Positions 9,936 to 18,618 of a stretch of 64,000 nucleotides of DNA are shown piece by piece. The position numbers and the translations under genes are program-made. The number at the start of each line of letters is the position of its first letter. Position 1 is the stretch's first letter. Below the pieces are notes generated by a model. It had not been told where the DNA came from, did no database searches, and saw nothing but the letters and a program-made list of their open reading frames with translations. Source of the stretch: Stenotrophomonas sp. WZN-1 (GTDB lineage: Bacteria > Pseudomonadota > Gammaproteobacteria > Xanthomonadales > Xanthomonadaceae); contig NZ_CP021768.1 in assembly GCF_002192255.1 (NCBI RefSeq), positions 3,614,001-3,678,000 of the forward strand. Reading direction: 5' to 3'.

Positions 9936-10579
9936 AGTACGCCCCGCACCCGCGGCAGATCGTGCGCTACCGCGCGCCGACCCGCATCAATCACTGGATC
10001 GTGGCGATCTGCTTCGTGCTGACGGCGCTGTCCGGGCTGGCGCTGTTCCACCCTGCCCTGTTCCCGTTGACGCAGCTGTTCGGTGGCGGCCCGTGGACAC
10101 GCATCCTGCATCCGTTCATCGGCCTGGCCATGGTGGTGGGATTTGCGCTGCTGGCGTTCCGCATGTGGCGCGACAATCTGCCGACCGCCGACGATGGCAA
10201 GTGGATGCGCGGCATGCGCGATGTGCTGCGCAACGAAGACGAGAAGCTGCCGCCGGTGGGTCGCTTCAATGCCGGCCAGAAACTGCTGTTCTGGGCGATC
10301 ATTGGTTGCCTGTCGGCGCTGTTGCTGACCGGCTTTGTGATCTGGCGGCAGTACTTCAGCCACTTCTTCCCGATCGGGGTGATCCGCTTCTCGGTCCTTG
10401 CCCATGCGCTGTTCGGCTGGGTGCTGGTGTGCGCGATCGTGGTGCACATCTACGCGGCGATCTGGATCAAGGGCTCGGTGCGGGCGATGACCCAGGGCAA
10501 GGTGACCTACGGGTGGGCGTACAAGCACCACCGGCAGTGGTTCCGGGACATCCTGCGCGGGCGGCGGGAACAGGGTTAG
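9932..10579 (+). CDS. fdnI: Formate dehydrogenase-N gamma subunit (cytochrome b556)
   Basis: A 215-residue diheme membrane subunit that passes electrons from formate oxidation to quinone. It opens [20 protein letters not shown] followed by HW, the standard start of the family with its first heme-ligand His. Four hydrophobic segments follow (about 20-40, 53-75, 113-135 and 150-172), with further His residues in [18 protein letters not shown] and VVHIYAAIW. Length matches FdnI/FdoI. The start overlaps the fdnH stop, and a composite repeat element begins 2 bp after the stop. Confidence 0.94.
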   Translation: MKYAPHPRQIVRYRAPTRINHWIVAICFVLTALSGLALFHPALFPLTQLFGGGPWTRILHPFIGLAMVVGFALLAFRMWRDNLPTADDGKWMRGMRDVLRNEDEKLPPVGRFNAGQKLLFWAIIGCLSALLLTGFVIWRQYFSHFFPIGVIRFSVLAHALFGWVLVCAIVVHIYAAIWIKGSVRAMTQGKVTYGWAYKHHRQWFRDILRGRREQG

Positions 10580-10581
10580 CG

Positions 10582-10767
10582 GCAGGGCCTGCGGCCCTGC
10601 ACCCGCAGAATCAACGTCAACGTCAACGTCAAAAGCTGGCTATACGTGGGATGGCGGTGCACTGTGGATTTGCGGGGACGCCGTGAACCCGTCCCTGGGG
10701 GCTTGGCCGCGGCATCCATGCCGCGGACACCCCGCAAACCCACAGTGCCCCGCCTTCGACAGTTCCC
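10582..10767 (+). repeat. Composite intergenic hairpin element, full copy 1
   Basis: The modules in order are: hairpin GCAGGGCCTGCGGCCCTGC; ACCCGCAGA; three CAACGT units; GTGGGATGGCGG; a long hairpin with arms TTTGCGGGG and CCCCGCAAA plus CACTGTGG and CCACAGTG; a core GACGCCGTGAACCCGTCC with a CGCGGCATCCATGCCGCG palindrome; and a tail CGCCTTCGACAGTTCC. It shares every module with 25091-25272 (opposite strand) and the core and tail with 24774-24884. It begins 2 bp after the fdnI stop. Confidence 0.75.
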
Positions 10768-10778
10768 CGGTGCTGTTG

Positions 10779-10802
10779 GTAGATGTCGACCTTGGTCGAC
10801 AC
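10779..10802 (+). repeat. GTAG-headed palindrome
   Basis: GTAGATGTCGACCTTGGTCG plus ACAC, a REP-like hairpin of the family scattered through the window's gaps. Confidence 0.7.
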
Positions 10803-10901
10803 GATGAACATGACCCCAACCATTTCAAATGGCCGGCTGTGCGCTGGACGCCGGCGCCTACAACGGCGAGGATGGAGGCTGGTTCTTCTGGCTGGCCCTG
10901 C

Positions 10902-11885
10902 ATGGCGCAACGCATCCTTGAACCCGGTGAGATCGAGACGCTGGCCTCGCGCGATGTTCCGCGCATCATCCTGCCCGATACCGAGTCGCTGTTCGCCGCT
11001 CGTGCGGACCGGCTGCGCAGCCTGGCCGCGCACAGCGCCATCGGCGGCTACCTGCAACTGCTGGCGGCGCTGGCAGATGCACAGCAGGCGCTGCTGGAGG
11101 ACCTGACACCGCAGCAGCGCGAGGAACTTCAGGCGCAGGCGCGCGCGCAGCAGTCTAGTGCGGCGGCCAGTGCCGGCATGCCGTTGCGGCCGGCCAACAC
11201 GCTTCATCTGGATGGGCGCTGGCGCGACTGGCTGCGCACGCTGTGCCGGCACTGCGCCGATGAAGCGGGGCTGCCGGCGGAAACGCGGCAGGAACTGCTG
11301 CGCGTGGCCGCCGCCAATGACACCTGGTTGGATGCGCAGGCCCACGCCGTGCTGGAACGCGATGACGCGCCCGCGGTCGACGCGGTCGCTGCGCTGCTGG
11401 TGATGAATGCATTGCAGGTGTACTGGGCCGTGCTCGCAGCCAGCTTCCGCTCCACCGAGCTGAAGCCGTTGGCCGATGCGCCAGGGCTGTGCCCGCTGTG
11501 CGGCACGTTGCCTGTGACCAGCGTAGTGCAGGCGCGCCCGCCCTATGCGTCCTACCGCTACCTGTCGTGCTCGCTGTGCGCCTGCCAATGGCACTTCGTG
11601 CGCGTTCAGTGCAGCCAGTGCGGTGCCGCCGGCAAGGACATCGCCTATCGCGCCCTGGCCGATGCCGACGGCGATACCGGCCATGCCGTGCGCGAGAGCG
11701 CGGTGCGTGCCGAGACCTGCGACCACTGCCACAGCTACCGCAAGATCCTGTATCTGGAAAAAGACCCATCATTGGAACCGGTGGCCGATGACCTCGGCAC
11801 ACTGGCGCTGGACCTGCTGCTGGGCGAGGAAGGCTACGCGCGTGCCAGCCAGAATCCACTGCTGTGGCAATCCGACAGCGACTGA
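10902..11885 (+). CDS. fdhE: Formate dehydrogenase accessory protein FdhE
   Basis: FdhE is a cytosolic iron-binding maturation factor that acts on Tat-targeted formate dehydrogenases before export. The 327-residue product begins MAQRILEPGEIETLASRD and shows the family pattern RADRLR.LA...GGYLQLLAALADAQ. The C-terminal half has four CxxC pairs typical of FdhE: CPLCG, CSLCAC, CSQCG and CDHC. The reading frame is open 73 codons further upstream across the repeat-filled gap, but that part is not family-like, so the ATG at 10902 is preferred. selA follows after 3 bp. Confidence 0.92.
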   Translation: MAQRILEPGEIETLASRDVPRIILPDTESLFAARADRLRSLAAHSAIGGYLQLLAALADAQQALLEDLTPQQREELQAQARAQQSSAAASAGMPLRPANTLHLDGRWRDWLRTLCRHCADEAGLPAETRQELLRVAAANDTWLDAQAHAVLERDDAPAVDAVAALLVMNALQVYWAVLAASFRSTELKPLADAPGLCPLCGTLPVTSVVQARPPYASYRYLSCSLCACQWHFVRVQCSQCGAAGKDIAYRALADADGDTGHAVRESAVRAETCDHCHSYRKILYLEKDPSLEPVADDLGTLALDLLLGEEGYARASQNPLLWQSDSD

Positions 11886-11888
11886 CCG

Positions 11889-13313
11889 ATGCCACGCACG
11901 CCCCCCACCCCTGCATCGGCCGCCGCCCTGCCTTCGCTGGACAAGCTGCTGCGCCTGCCTGCCTTGGCAGCCCTGATCGAGGGCCACGGCCGTACCCGCA
12001 TCACCCAGTTTTTGCGCGTACATCTGCAAGCGCTGCGTGAGCGCATCAGTACCGCGCAGCTCTCGACCGGACAGCTGCAGCAGGCCATTGAGGGTCCGGC
12101 TCTGGTCGAGGCGCTCGACGCCGCCCTTGCCGCCGATGCACGGCTGGACCTGCAGCCGATGTTCAACCTGACCGGCACCGTGCTGCATACCAACTTGGGC
12201 CGCGCACTGTTGCCCGATGCCGCCGTGCAGGCGGTCATCCGCGCAATGACCGCGCCGGTCGATCTGGAATTCGACATCACCCGCGGCCGCCGCGGCGATC
12301 GCGATGCCCGAGTGCAGGCGCTGGTCTGCGAACTGACCGGCGCTGAAGCCGCCACCGTGGTCAACAACAATGCGGCGGCGGTCCTGTTGCTGCTCAACAG
12401 CCTGGCCAACCGCCGCGAGGTGGTGGTGTCGCGCGGCGAACTGGTGGAGATCGGCGGTGCCTTCCGTATTCCCGATGTGATGCGCAGTGCCGGCGCGCGG
12501 CTGCTGGAAGTGGGCACTACCAATCGCACCCACCCGACCGATTTCACCCATGCCATCGGCACCCGCACCGCACTGCTGATGGAAGTGCATGCCAGCAACT
12601 ACGCGATCACCGGCTTCACCGCCAAGGTCGACACGGCGGCAATGGCGGCCATCGCGCACGACCACGGCCTGCCGCTGGTGGTGGACCTGGGCAGCGGCAG
12701 CCTGTGCGACCTGGCGGCATTCGGCTTGCCACACGAGCCGACCGTGCAGGAAACACTGGCGGCCGGCGCCGACCTGGTCTCATTCAGCGGCGACAAGCTG
12801 CTGGGCGGGCCACAGGCTGGCATCATCGCCGGTCGCGCTGACCTGATCGCACGGATCAATCGCAACCCGCTCAAGCGCGCACTGCGCATGGACAAGATGG
12901 GCCTGGCCGCGCTGGAAGCGGTGCTGGCCCTGTACCGCGAACCGGAGTTGCTGGCGCAACGGCTGCCGACCCTGCGCACCCTGTCTCGCACGCAGGAGGA
13001 CATGGATATGCAGGCTCACCGCCTGCTGCAACCGATGCGTTCCGCGCTCGCGGCCGACTACGATCTTGAACGGGCATCGATGCACAGCCAGATCGGCAGT
13101 GGTGCACAACCACAGGCGCAGCTGGCCAGTACCGGACTGCGCATTACCAGCGCGCGCCGTGGCGGCCTGGATCGTCTGGCCAAGCGCTTGCGTCAACTGC
13201 CGCGACCCGTACTGGGGCGCATCGCCGACGAGACGCTGTGGCTGGACCTGCGCTGCCTGGAACCTGCCGACGAAGCGGACTTCCTCGCCCAATGGAGCGC
13301 GCTGCAGGCATGA
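11889..13313 (+). CDS. selA: L-seryl-tRNA(Sec) selenium transferase
   Basis: A PLP enzyme that converts seryl-tRNA(Sec) to selenocysteyl-tRNA(Sec) using selenophosphate. It has 474 residues, close to the E. coli length. The SelA N-terminal region (LPSLDKLLRLPALAALIEGHG) and FNLTGTVLHTNLGRALLP are conserved. The PLP-binding Lys is K303 in FSGDKLLGGPQAG. It starts 3 bp after fdhE and its stop overlaps the selB start in ATGA, so fdhE, selA and selB look like one operon. The match is complete, with no missing motif. Confidence 0.97.
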   Translation: MPRTPPTPASAAALPSLDKLLRLPALAALIEGHGRTRITQFLRVHLQALRERISTAQLSTGQLQQAIEGPALVEALDAALAADARLDLQPMFNLTGTVLHTNLGRALLPDAAVQAVIRAMTAPVDLEFDITRGRRGDRDARVQALVCELTGAEAATVVNNNAAAVLLLLNSLANRREVVVSRGELVEIGGAFRIPDVMRSAGARLLEVGTTNRTHPTDFTHAIGTRTALLMEVHASNYAITGFTAKVDTAAMAAIAHDHGLPLVVDLGSGSLCDLAAFGLPHEPTVQETLAAGADLVSFSGDKLLGGPQAGIIAGRADLIARINRNPLKRALRMDKMGLAALEAVLALYREPELLAQRLPTLRTLSRTQEDMDMQAHRLLQPMRSALAADYDLERASMHSQIGSGAQPQAQLASTGLRITSARRGGLDRLAKRLRQLPRPVLGRIADETLWLDLRCLEPADEADFLAQWSALQA

Positions 13314-15238
13314 TCGTCGGCACCGCCGGGCATATCGACCATGGCAAGACGAGCCTGGTGCGGGCACTGACTGGCATCGAAACCGATCGCCTGCAGGAAG
13401 AACGCGCGCGCGGCATCTCCATCGAGCTGGGTTACGCCTATGTTCCGGTGGAAGGAACGGGCGCGGATGCTTCTGCGACGCTGGGTTTCGTCGATGTGCC
13501 GGGCCATGAGCGCTTCGTACATACGATGGTGGCCGGCGCCACCGGCATCGATGTGGCGTTGCTGGTGATCGCCGCCGATGACGGTGTGATGCCGCAGACC
13601 CGCGAGCATCTTGCGATCCTGCAGCTGCTGGGCATCGACCGCGGCGCGGTGGCGCTGACCAAGATCGACCGGGTGGATGCCGCGCGCATCGCCCGGGTCG
13701 AAATCGAGATCGCTGCACTGCTGGCCGGCACGCCGCTGCAGGATTCCCGCGTATTCGCCTGCAACAGCATTTCAGCCGATGACGCAGGCATCAAGGCCTT
13801 GCGCGCCCACCTGCACGCATGGGCCGCGCGCGATGCCCACGCGCGCCGGACGGCGCTGCGCAGCGAGCTGTTCCGCATGCCGGTGGACCGCGTGTTCTCG
13901 TTGGCGGGCCACGGCACATTGGTGACCGGCGCGGTGCATGGCGGCGTCGCCACGGTGGGCGAGCACCTGCAACTGATGCCCGCCGCCACCGATGTCCGCG
14001 TGCGCAGCATCCACGCGCAGAACCAGCCCAGCGAACACGCCATGGCCGGGCAGCGCTGTGCGATGAACCTGGCCGCCATCGCCCGCGACGAGATTCATCG
14101 TGGCGACTGGATTGCCGACCCGCGCGCGCTGCTGGCCACCACCCGCATCGATGTGCGCCTTCGGCTGTCCGCACGAGCGGCACCACTGCGCGACTGGGCA
14201 CCCCTGCACATCCACTGGGGCACGATGCACCGGCAGGCCCATGTGGTGCTGCTGGAGGACGACGATCACGGCAATGGGCAGCTCGTGCAGCTGGTGTTCG
14301 AGGCGCCGGTCTGTGCGATGTGTGGTGATCGCTTCATCGCCCGCGATTCCGCCGCCACCCACACGCTGGGCGGTGGCGTCGTGCTCGACCCGGACCCGCC
14401 ACAGCGGCGCCGGCGCAGCCCGGCACGGCTCGCCTGGCTGGGGGCACTGCAGCGGCTTGCCGCGGGTGCGGGAATCGGCCCGCTGTTGCAGCAGGCTCCC
14501 TTCGGCATTGCCATGGCCGCGCTGCAACGCTACTGCCGGCGCGCCGCCGACCAGATCGATCTGCCTGCAGACGCACAACGTATCGTCACCAGCGATGACA
14601 CGGTGATCATCCTCGCCTCGCACTGGCAGGCATTGCGCGAGCAGGTGATCACCTCGCTGCGTGGATGGCACGAGCGGCGCCCGGACGAACCCGGTGTCGA
14701 CAGCGGACGCCTGCAGCGCAGCACCCTGCCGTCGCTTGCAGCGAGCCTCTGGAATGCGCTGCTGCAGGACCTGCTGACCGATGGCACGCTGCTACGCGCG
14801 GGTGCCTGGTGGCGCCTGCCCGGCCATGACCACGCACCACCGGAACGCGAACACCTCCTGCTGGAACGCGTGCTTCCGCAGCTGCACGCCGGTGGTTTCG
14901 ATCCGCCGTGGGTGCGCACCCTGGCTGCCGATATCGGTCTGGCCGAGGAGGATATCCGCGCGGTCCTGCGCCGGGCCGCAGCCCGCGGCGATCTGTTCCA
15001 GGTGGTACCGGACCTGTTCTATGCACCGGCCCGCATCGCCGAGCTGGCCGCGATCATCGCGCAGCTGTCACAGGCCACCGGCACGGTGGATGCGGCGGCC
15101 TTCCGCGATGCCATCGGCCTGGGCCGCAAACGCAGCATCCAGATCTTGGAGTTCTTCAATCGCGTTGGCTACACTCGACGCGTCGGTGACCAACATCGGC
15201 CGCGCGGCGACCTGCAGTGGAGCGCAGCCCGCGACTGA
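13310..15238 (+). CDS. selB: Selenocysteine-specific elongation factor SelB
   Basis: A GTPase that delivers Sec-tRNA to the ribosome at UGA by binding the SECIS hairpin. From the ATG overlapping the selA stop it has 642 residues (E. coli SelB has 614). G1 is GTAGHIDHGKTSL at 4-16, G3 is DVPGHERFVHTM and G4 is TKID. EF-Tu-like beta-barrel domains follow, then C-terminal winged-helix repeats, visible in segments such as VRTLAADIGLAEEDIRAVLR and the final FRDAIGLGRKRSIQILEFFN. That last segment is characteristic of the mRNA-binding end. The frame is open 24 codons upstream inside selA; I rejected that extension. selC starts 24 bp after the stop. Confidence 0.96.
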   Translation: MIVGTAGHIDHGKTSLVRALTGIETDRLQEERARGISIELGYAYVPVEGTGADASATLGFVDVPGHERFVHTMVAGATGIDVALLVIAADDGVMPQTREHLAILQLLGIDRGAVALTKIDRVDAARIARVEIEIAALLAGTPLQDSRVFACNSISADDAGIKALRAHLHAWAARDAHARRTALRSELFRMPVDRVFSLAGHGTLVTGAVHGGVATVGEHLQLMPAATDVRVRSIHAQNQPSEHAMAGQRCAMNLAAIARDEIHRGDWIADPRALLATTRIDVRLRLSARAAPLRDWAPLHIHWGTMHRQAHVVLLEDDDHGNGQLVQLVFEAPVCAMCGDRFIARDSAATHTLGGGVVLDPDPPQRRRRSPARLAWLGALQRLAAGAGIGPLLQQAPFGIAMAALQRYCRRAADQIDLPADAQRIVTSDDTVIILASHWQALREQVITSLRGWHERRPDEPGVDSGRLQRSTLPSLAASLWNALLQDLLTDGTLLRAGAWWRLPGHDHAPPEREHLLLERVLPQLHAGGFDPPWVRTLAADIGLAEEDIRAVLRRAAARGDLFQVVPDLFYAPARIAELAAIIAQLSQATGTVDAAAFRDAIGLGRKRSIQILEFFNRVGYTRRVGDQHRPRGDLQWSAARD

Positions 15239-15262
15239 GCCCACCGGTACCGCCGTACTTTC

Positions 15263-15358
15263 GGAAGGCATGCGCATCCGGGCATGCGGCTGGGCTTCAA
15301 ACCCAGTAGGGGGCGTCGATCGTTCCCTGGTAGGTTCGACTCCTGCTGCCTTCCGCCA
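15263..15358 (+). tRNA. selC: tRNA-Sec (anticodon UCA)
   Basis: A 96-nt tRNA including an encoded CCA. The 8-bp acceptor stem pairs GGAAGGCA (15263-15270) with TGCCTTCC (15347-15354), one base pair longer than in ordinary tRNAs. The anticodon stem TGGG/CCCA carries the loop CTTCAAA with anticodon TCA. A long variable arm and the T-loop GGTTCGACTCC follow, then discriminator G and CCA. It lies between selB and selD, completing the Sec set. Confidence 0.96.
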
Positions 15359-15384
15359 TTCGTGTTTCCGCAGGAGATGTCGGC

Positions 15385-16464
15385 ATGGCCACGCACGCGC
15401 AGTCCCCCGCTCCTTCCACGGCCGATGCCCCGCAACGACTGACCTCGCTGGCCCACGGTGGCGGCTGCGGCTGCAAGATCGCGCCCGGCGTGCTGTCCGA
15501 ACTGCTGCGCGGCGTTCCAGCGCTTCCGGCACCGGCTGAGCTGCTGGTCGGCCGCGAGACCAGCGACGACGCAGCCGTGTATCGCCTCGATGACCGGCAG
15601 GCGATCGTCGCCACCACCGATTTCTTCATGCCGATCGTCGACGACCCGTTCGACTTCGGCCGCATTGCCGCCACCAACGCGCTGTCGGACCTGTACGCGA
15701 TGGGCGCGCGCCCGCTGTTCGCACTGGCCATCGTCGGCATGCCGATCAACAGCCTGCCGCAGGACACCATCCGCGGCATCCTGCAGGGCGGCGAACGCGC
15801 CTGCGCCGATGCCGGTATCGTGGTGGCCGGCGGGCACAGCATCGATTCGGTGGAACCCATCTACGGCCTGGCCGCGATCGGTGTGCTCGATCCGCAGCGG
15901 CTCAAGCGCAATGCCGATGCCCGCGCCGGCGATGTGCTGGTGCTGGGCAAGCCGTTGGGCGTGGGCGTGTATTCGTCGGCGCTGAAGAAAGAAGTCCTGG
16001 ATGCCGACGGCTACCGACAGATGATCGCGTCGACCACCCGCTTGAACAGCGTGGGCGTGCCACTGGCCGCACTGGACGGCGTGCACGCGATGACCGACGT
16101 CACCGGCTTCGGCCTGCTCGGCCACCTGCTGGAAGTGTGCCGCGCCAGCGGCGTCGCCGCCGAAGTGGACAGTGCACAGGTGCCGCTGCTGCCGCAGAGC
16201 CTGGACCTGCTGCAGCGTGGCTGCGTGACCGGTGCCTCCAGCCGCAACTGGGCCTCGTATGGCGCCGAAGTGCGCTTCGCCGAGGGCTTGGCCGCCCATT
16301 GGCAACCATTGCTGACCGATCCGCAGACCAGTGGCGGGCTGCTGGTGTCCTGTGCCCCGGAAGCGGTGGATGCGGTGCTGGCCTGCTTCCACGACGCCGG
16401 GTTCGGCCAGGCGGCCGTGGTGGGGCATTTGGGCGATGGAGCGGCGGGCGTCAACGTGCGCTGA
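15385..16464 (+). CDS. selD: Selenide, water dikinase (selenophosphate synthetase)
   Basis: Makes selenophosphate, the selenium donor used by SelA, from ATP and selenide. The 359-residue product carries GGGCGCKIAPGVL, where C28 and K31 correspond to the catalytic C17 and K20 of E. coli SelD. The Sec position of some SelDs is therefore Cys here and no recoding is needed. Later family motifs DDAAVYRLDDRQAIVATTDF, GGHSIDSVEPIYGL, TDVTGFGLLGHL and DPQTSGGLL are intact. A ribosome binding site CAGGAG precedes the ATG. It lies 26 bp after the tRNA and is the last gene of the module. Confidence 0.97.
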   Translation: MATHAQSPAPSTADAPQRLTSLAHGGGCGCKIAPGVLSELLRGVPALPAPAELLVGRETSDDAAVYRLDDRQAIVATTDFFMPIVDDPFDFGRIAATNALSDLYAMGARPLFALAIVGMPINSLPQDTIRGILQGGERACADAGIVVAGGHSIDSVEPIYGLAAIGVLDPQRLKRNADARAGDVLVLGKPLGVGVYSSALKKEVLDADGYRQMIASTTRLNSVGVPLAALDGVHAMTDVTGFGLLGHLLEVCRASGVAAEVDSAQVPLLPQSLDLLQRGCVTGASSRNWASYGAEVRFAEGLAAHWQPLLTDPQTSGGLLVSCAPEAVDAVLACFHDAGFGQAAVVGHLGDGAAGVNVR

Positions 16465-16478
16465 TGCGCTGAAACGAC

Positions 16479-16500
16479 AAGGGCGCCCGAAGGCGCCCCT
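16479..16500. terminator. Hairpin between convergent selD and yicC
   Basis: GGGCGCC pairs with GGCGCCC around CGAA on the plus strand, or around TTCG on the minus strand. The UUCG tetraloop form would serve yicC. T-runs are short on both sides. Confidence 0.55.
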
Positions 16501-16521
16501 GCTGTATCGCTGGATGCAACA

Positions 16522-17382
16522 TCACTCGATGTTCTGCACCTGTTCGCGGATCTGGTCGATCAGCACTTTCAGCTCCACCGCGGCATTGGACGTACGGCTG
16601 TCCACCGACTTCGACCCCAGCGTGTTGGCCTCGCGGTTGAACTCCTGCAGCAGGAAGTCCAGGCGGCGGCCGACCGGTTCGCGCTGCTTGAGCACGCGGC
16701 GGATCTCGACGATGTGGCTGCCGAGGCGGTCCAGCTCTTCATCCACGTCCAGCTTCTGCAGCCACAGCACCAGTTCCTGCTCAGCGCGGCCGGGGTCGAC
16801 CGGGTGCGGCAGATCGGCCAGGCGTGCGGCCAGCTTGGCGCGCTGGCCGTCGCGAATGGCCGGAATCAAGGTGCGGACTTCGGTGGCGATGCGTTCGATG
16901 CCGTCCACACGCTCGCTGATGGCGGCCGACAACTTGCCGCCTTCGCGCTCACGGGCCTCGACGAAGCCGTCCAGCACCTGGTCCAGCAGGGCCAGTGCCT
17001 CGACCTGCAGGGCGGCGGCATCGGTGGCCTCGCCGCGGGTCACGCCCGGCAGCTGCAGCAGGTCGGTGAAGCTGACCTGCAGGTTGGGGAAATCGGAGGT
17101 CAGGCGGTGCGCCAGGCGGCCCAGCTGGCCCAGCAGGGCCTCGTCCACCTGCAGGTTGGCGGCCGCTTCCGGCGCGCGCAGGCGCATCACCAGATCCAGC
17201 TTGCCGCGGCTCAGGCGCGCGGCGATGCGCTCGCGCAGCTGCGGTTCGAGCGCCCGCAGTTCCTCGGGCAGGCGGGTGCCGACCTCCAGGAAGCGGTGGT
17301 TGACCGAGCGCAGCTCGCAGCCCAGCGTGCCCCACGGGGTAACCCGCTCGCCGCCGGCGTAGGCGGTCATGCTTCGAATCAT
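16522..17382 (-). CDS. yicC: YicC/YloC family endoribonuclease
   Basis: The 286-residue product belongs to the YicC family. E. coli YicC is an endoribonuclease implicated in turnover of the small RNA RyhB. The N-terminus [12 protein letters not shown] and segment [20 protein letters not shown] are diagnostic, as is the C-terminal [20 protein letters not shown]. It is divergent from rph, the common gammaproteobacterial arrangement. Length and motifs are complete. Confidence 0.93.
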
Positions 17383-17506
17383 GGATTGTGTCCGGTGCGT
17401 GCAAAGGGGGAATGGTACCCTAGCGCCCTCACCACAGCCCCCTTGCCCGCCCCGTGAAGGCTGCGGGCGTGGCGGCGTACTCCCACGCCATTACGGAACC
17501 CGCACC

Positions 17507-18232
17507 ATGTCCGATTCCCGCCCCAGCGGCCGCCAGCCCGACCAGCTCCGCCCGGTCGTCATCCAACGCGGCTTCACCCGCCACGCCGAAGGTTCGGTGC
17601 TGGTGTGCTTCGGTGAAACCCGCGTGCTGTGCACCGCCAGCGTCGAGAACCGCGTGCCGGGCTTCCTGCGCGGCAAGGGCGAAGGCTGGGTGACCGCCGA
17701 GTACGGCATGCTGCCGCGCGCCACCCACACCCGCAGCGACCGCGAAGCCGCCCGTGGCAAGCAGGGCGGCCGCACGCTGGAGATCCAGCGCCTGATCGGC
17801 CGCAGCCTGCGTGCCTGCGTGGACCGCAACGCGCTGGGCGAGCGCACCATCACCCTCGACTGCGACGTGCTGCAGGCCGACGGTGGCACCCGCACCGCTG
17901 CCATCACCGGCGCCTACGTGGCCCTGGTCGATGCGGTGAACGTGCTGATGAAGCGTGGCGACATCAAGCGCAACCCGATCCTGGGCGCGGTGGCCGCCGT
18001 GTCCGTGGGCGTGTACCGCGGCACTCCGGTGCTGGACCTGGACTACGCCGAAGACAGCGACTGCGACACCGACATGAACGTGGTGATGAACGACGGCGGC
18101 GGTTTCATCGAACTGCAGGGCACCGCCGAAGGCCATGCCTTCCGTCGCGATGAACTGGACGCGCTGCTGGGCCTGGCCGAAAAGGGCGTGCGCGAGCTGC
18201 TGGACGCACAGCAGGCGGCGCTGTCGGCATGA
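17507..18232 (+). CDS. rph: Ribonuclease PH
   Basis: A phosphorolytic 3'-5' exoribonuclease that trims tRNA 3' ends. The 241-residue product begins [20 protein letters not shown] and contains [27 protein letters not shown], the phosphate-binding stretch [20 protein letters not shown], and [16 protein letters not shown]. It heads a tightly packed run: the VOC gene overlaps its stop by ATGA and rdgB overlaps the VOC stop in turn. The open frame extends 46 codons upstream into the yicC promoter; that part is not family-like. Confidence 0.96.
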
Positions 18233-18618
18233 ACCGGCGCATCGCCCTGACCACCCTGGTGGTGGCCGACTACGACGAAGCCATCGCCTGGTACACCGGC
18301 AAGCTCGGCTTCGCGCTGCTGGAGGACATCGACCAGGGCCACAAGCGCTGGGTGGTGGTGGGCCCGACCGACGGCAGCGCCACCGCCCTGCTGCTGGCCC
18401 GTGCCAGCGATGAGGAACAGCGCAGCCGCATCGGCAACCAGACCGGTGGCCGCGTCGCTTTCTTCCTCAACACCGACGACTTCCACCGCGACCACGCGGC
18501 GATGCTGGCCGCCGGGGTCGAGTTCCTGGAAGCGCCGCGCGAAGAACCCTATGCAACGGTCGCGGTGTTCCGCGATCTGTATGGCAACACCTGGGACCTG
18601 CTGGAGCCCCGTCAATGA
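18229..18618 (+). CDS. VOC/glyoxalase-fold protein
   Basis: A 129-residue single vicinal-oxygen-chelate domain. The pattern [18 protein letters not shown] at the N-terminus and the C-terminal [16 protein letters not shown], with its terminal acidic metal ligand, are typical of the glyoxalase/bleomycin-resistance superfamily. The substrate is not predictable. It overlaps rph upstream and rdgB downstream by ATGA junctions, so it is translationally coupled to two nucleotide-housekeeping genes. No resistance function is implied. Confidence 0.85.

Larger units (their letters stand above)
10580..10901. other. 322-bp gap between fdnI and fdhE
   Basis: No gene is seen. It holds a composite hairpin element (10582-10767) and a GTAG palindrome (10779-10802). 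The last 100 bp before fdhE show no clear promoter, and only a weak GGCTGGCCCTGC precedes the fdhE ATG. Confidence 0.6.

Noticed and set aside
10610-10632. CAACGT triple repeat as a phase-variation tract
   Set aside because: It is intergenic and is one module of a larger element with a sister copy using CAACAG, so it is structural rather than a coding tract.
10683-10901. N-terminal extension of FdhE reading back through the repeat element
   Set aside because: The extra 73 codons translate repeat DNA. FdhE homologues begin near MAQRILEPGEIE.
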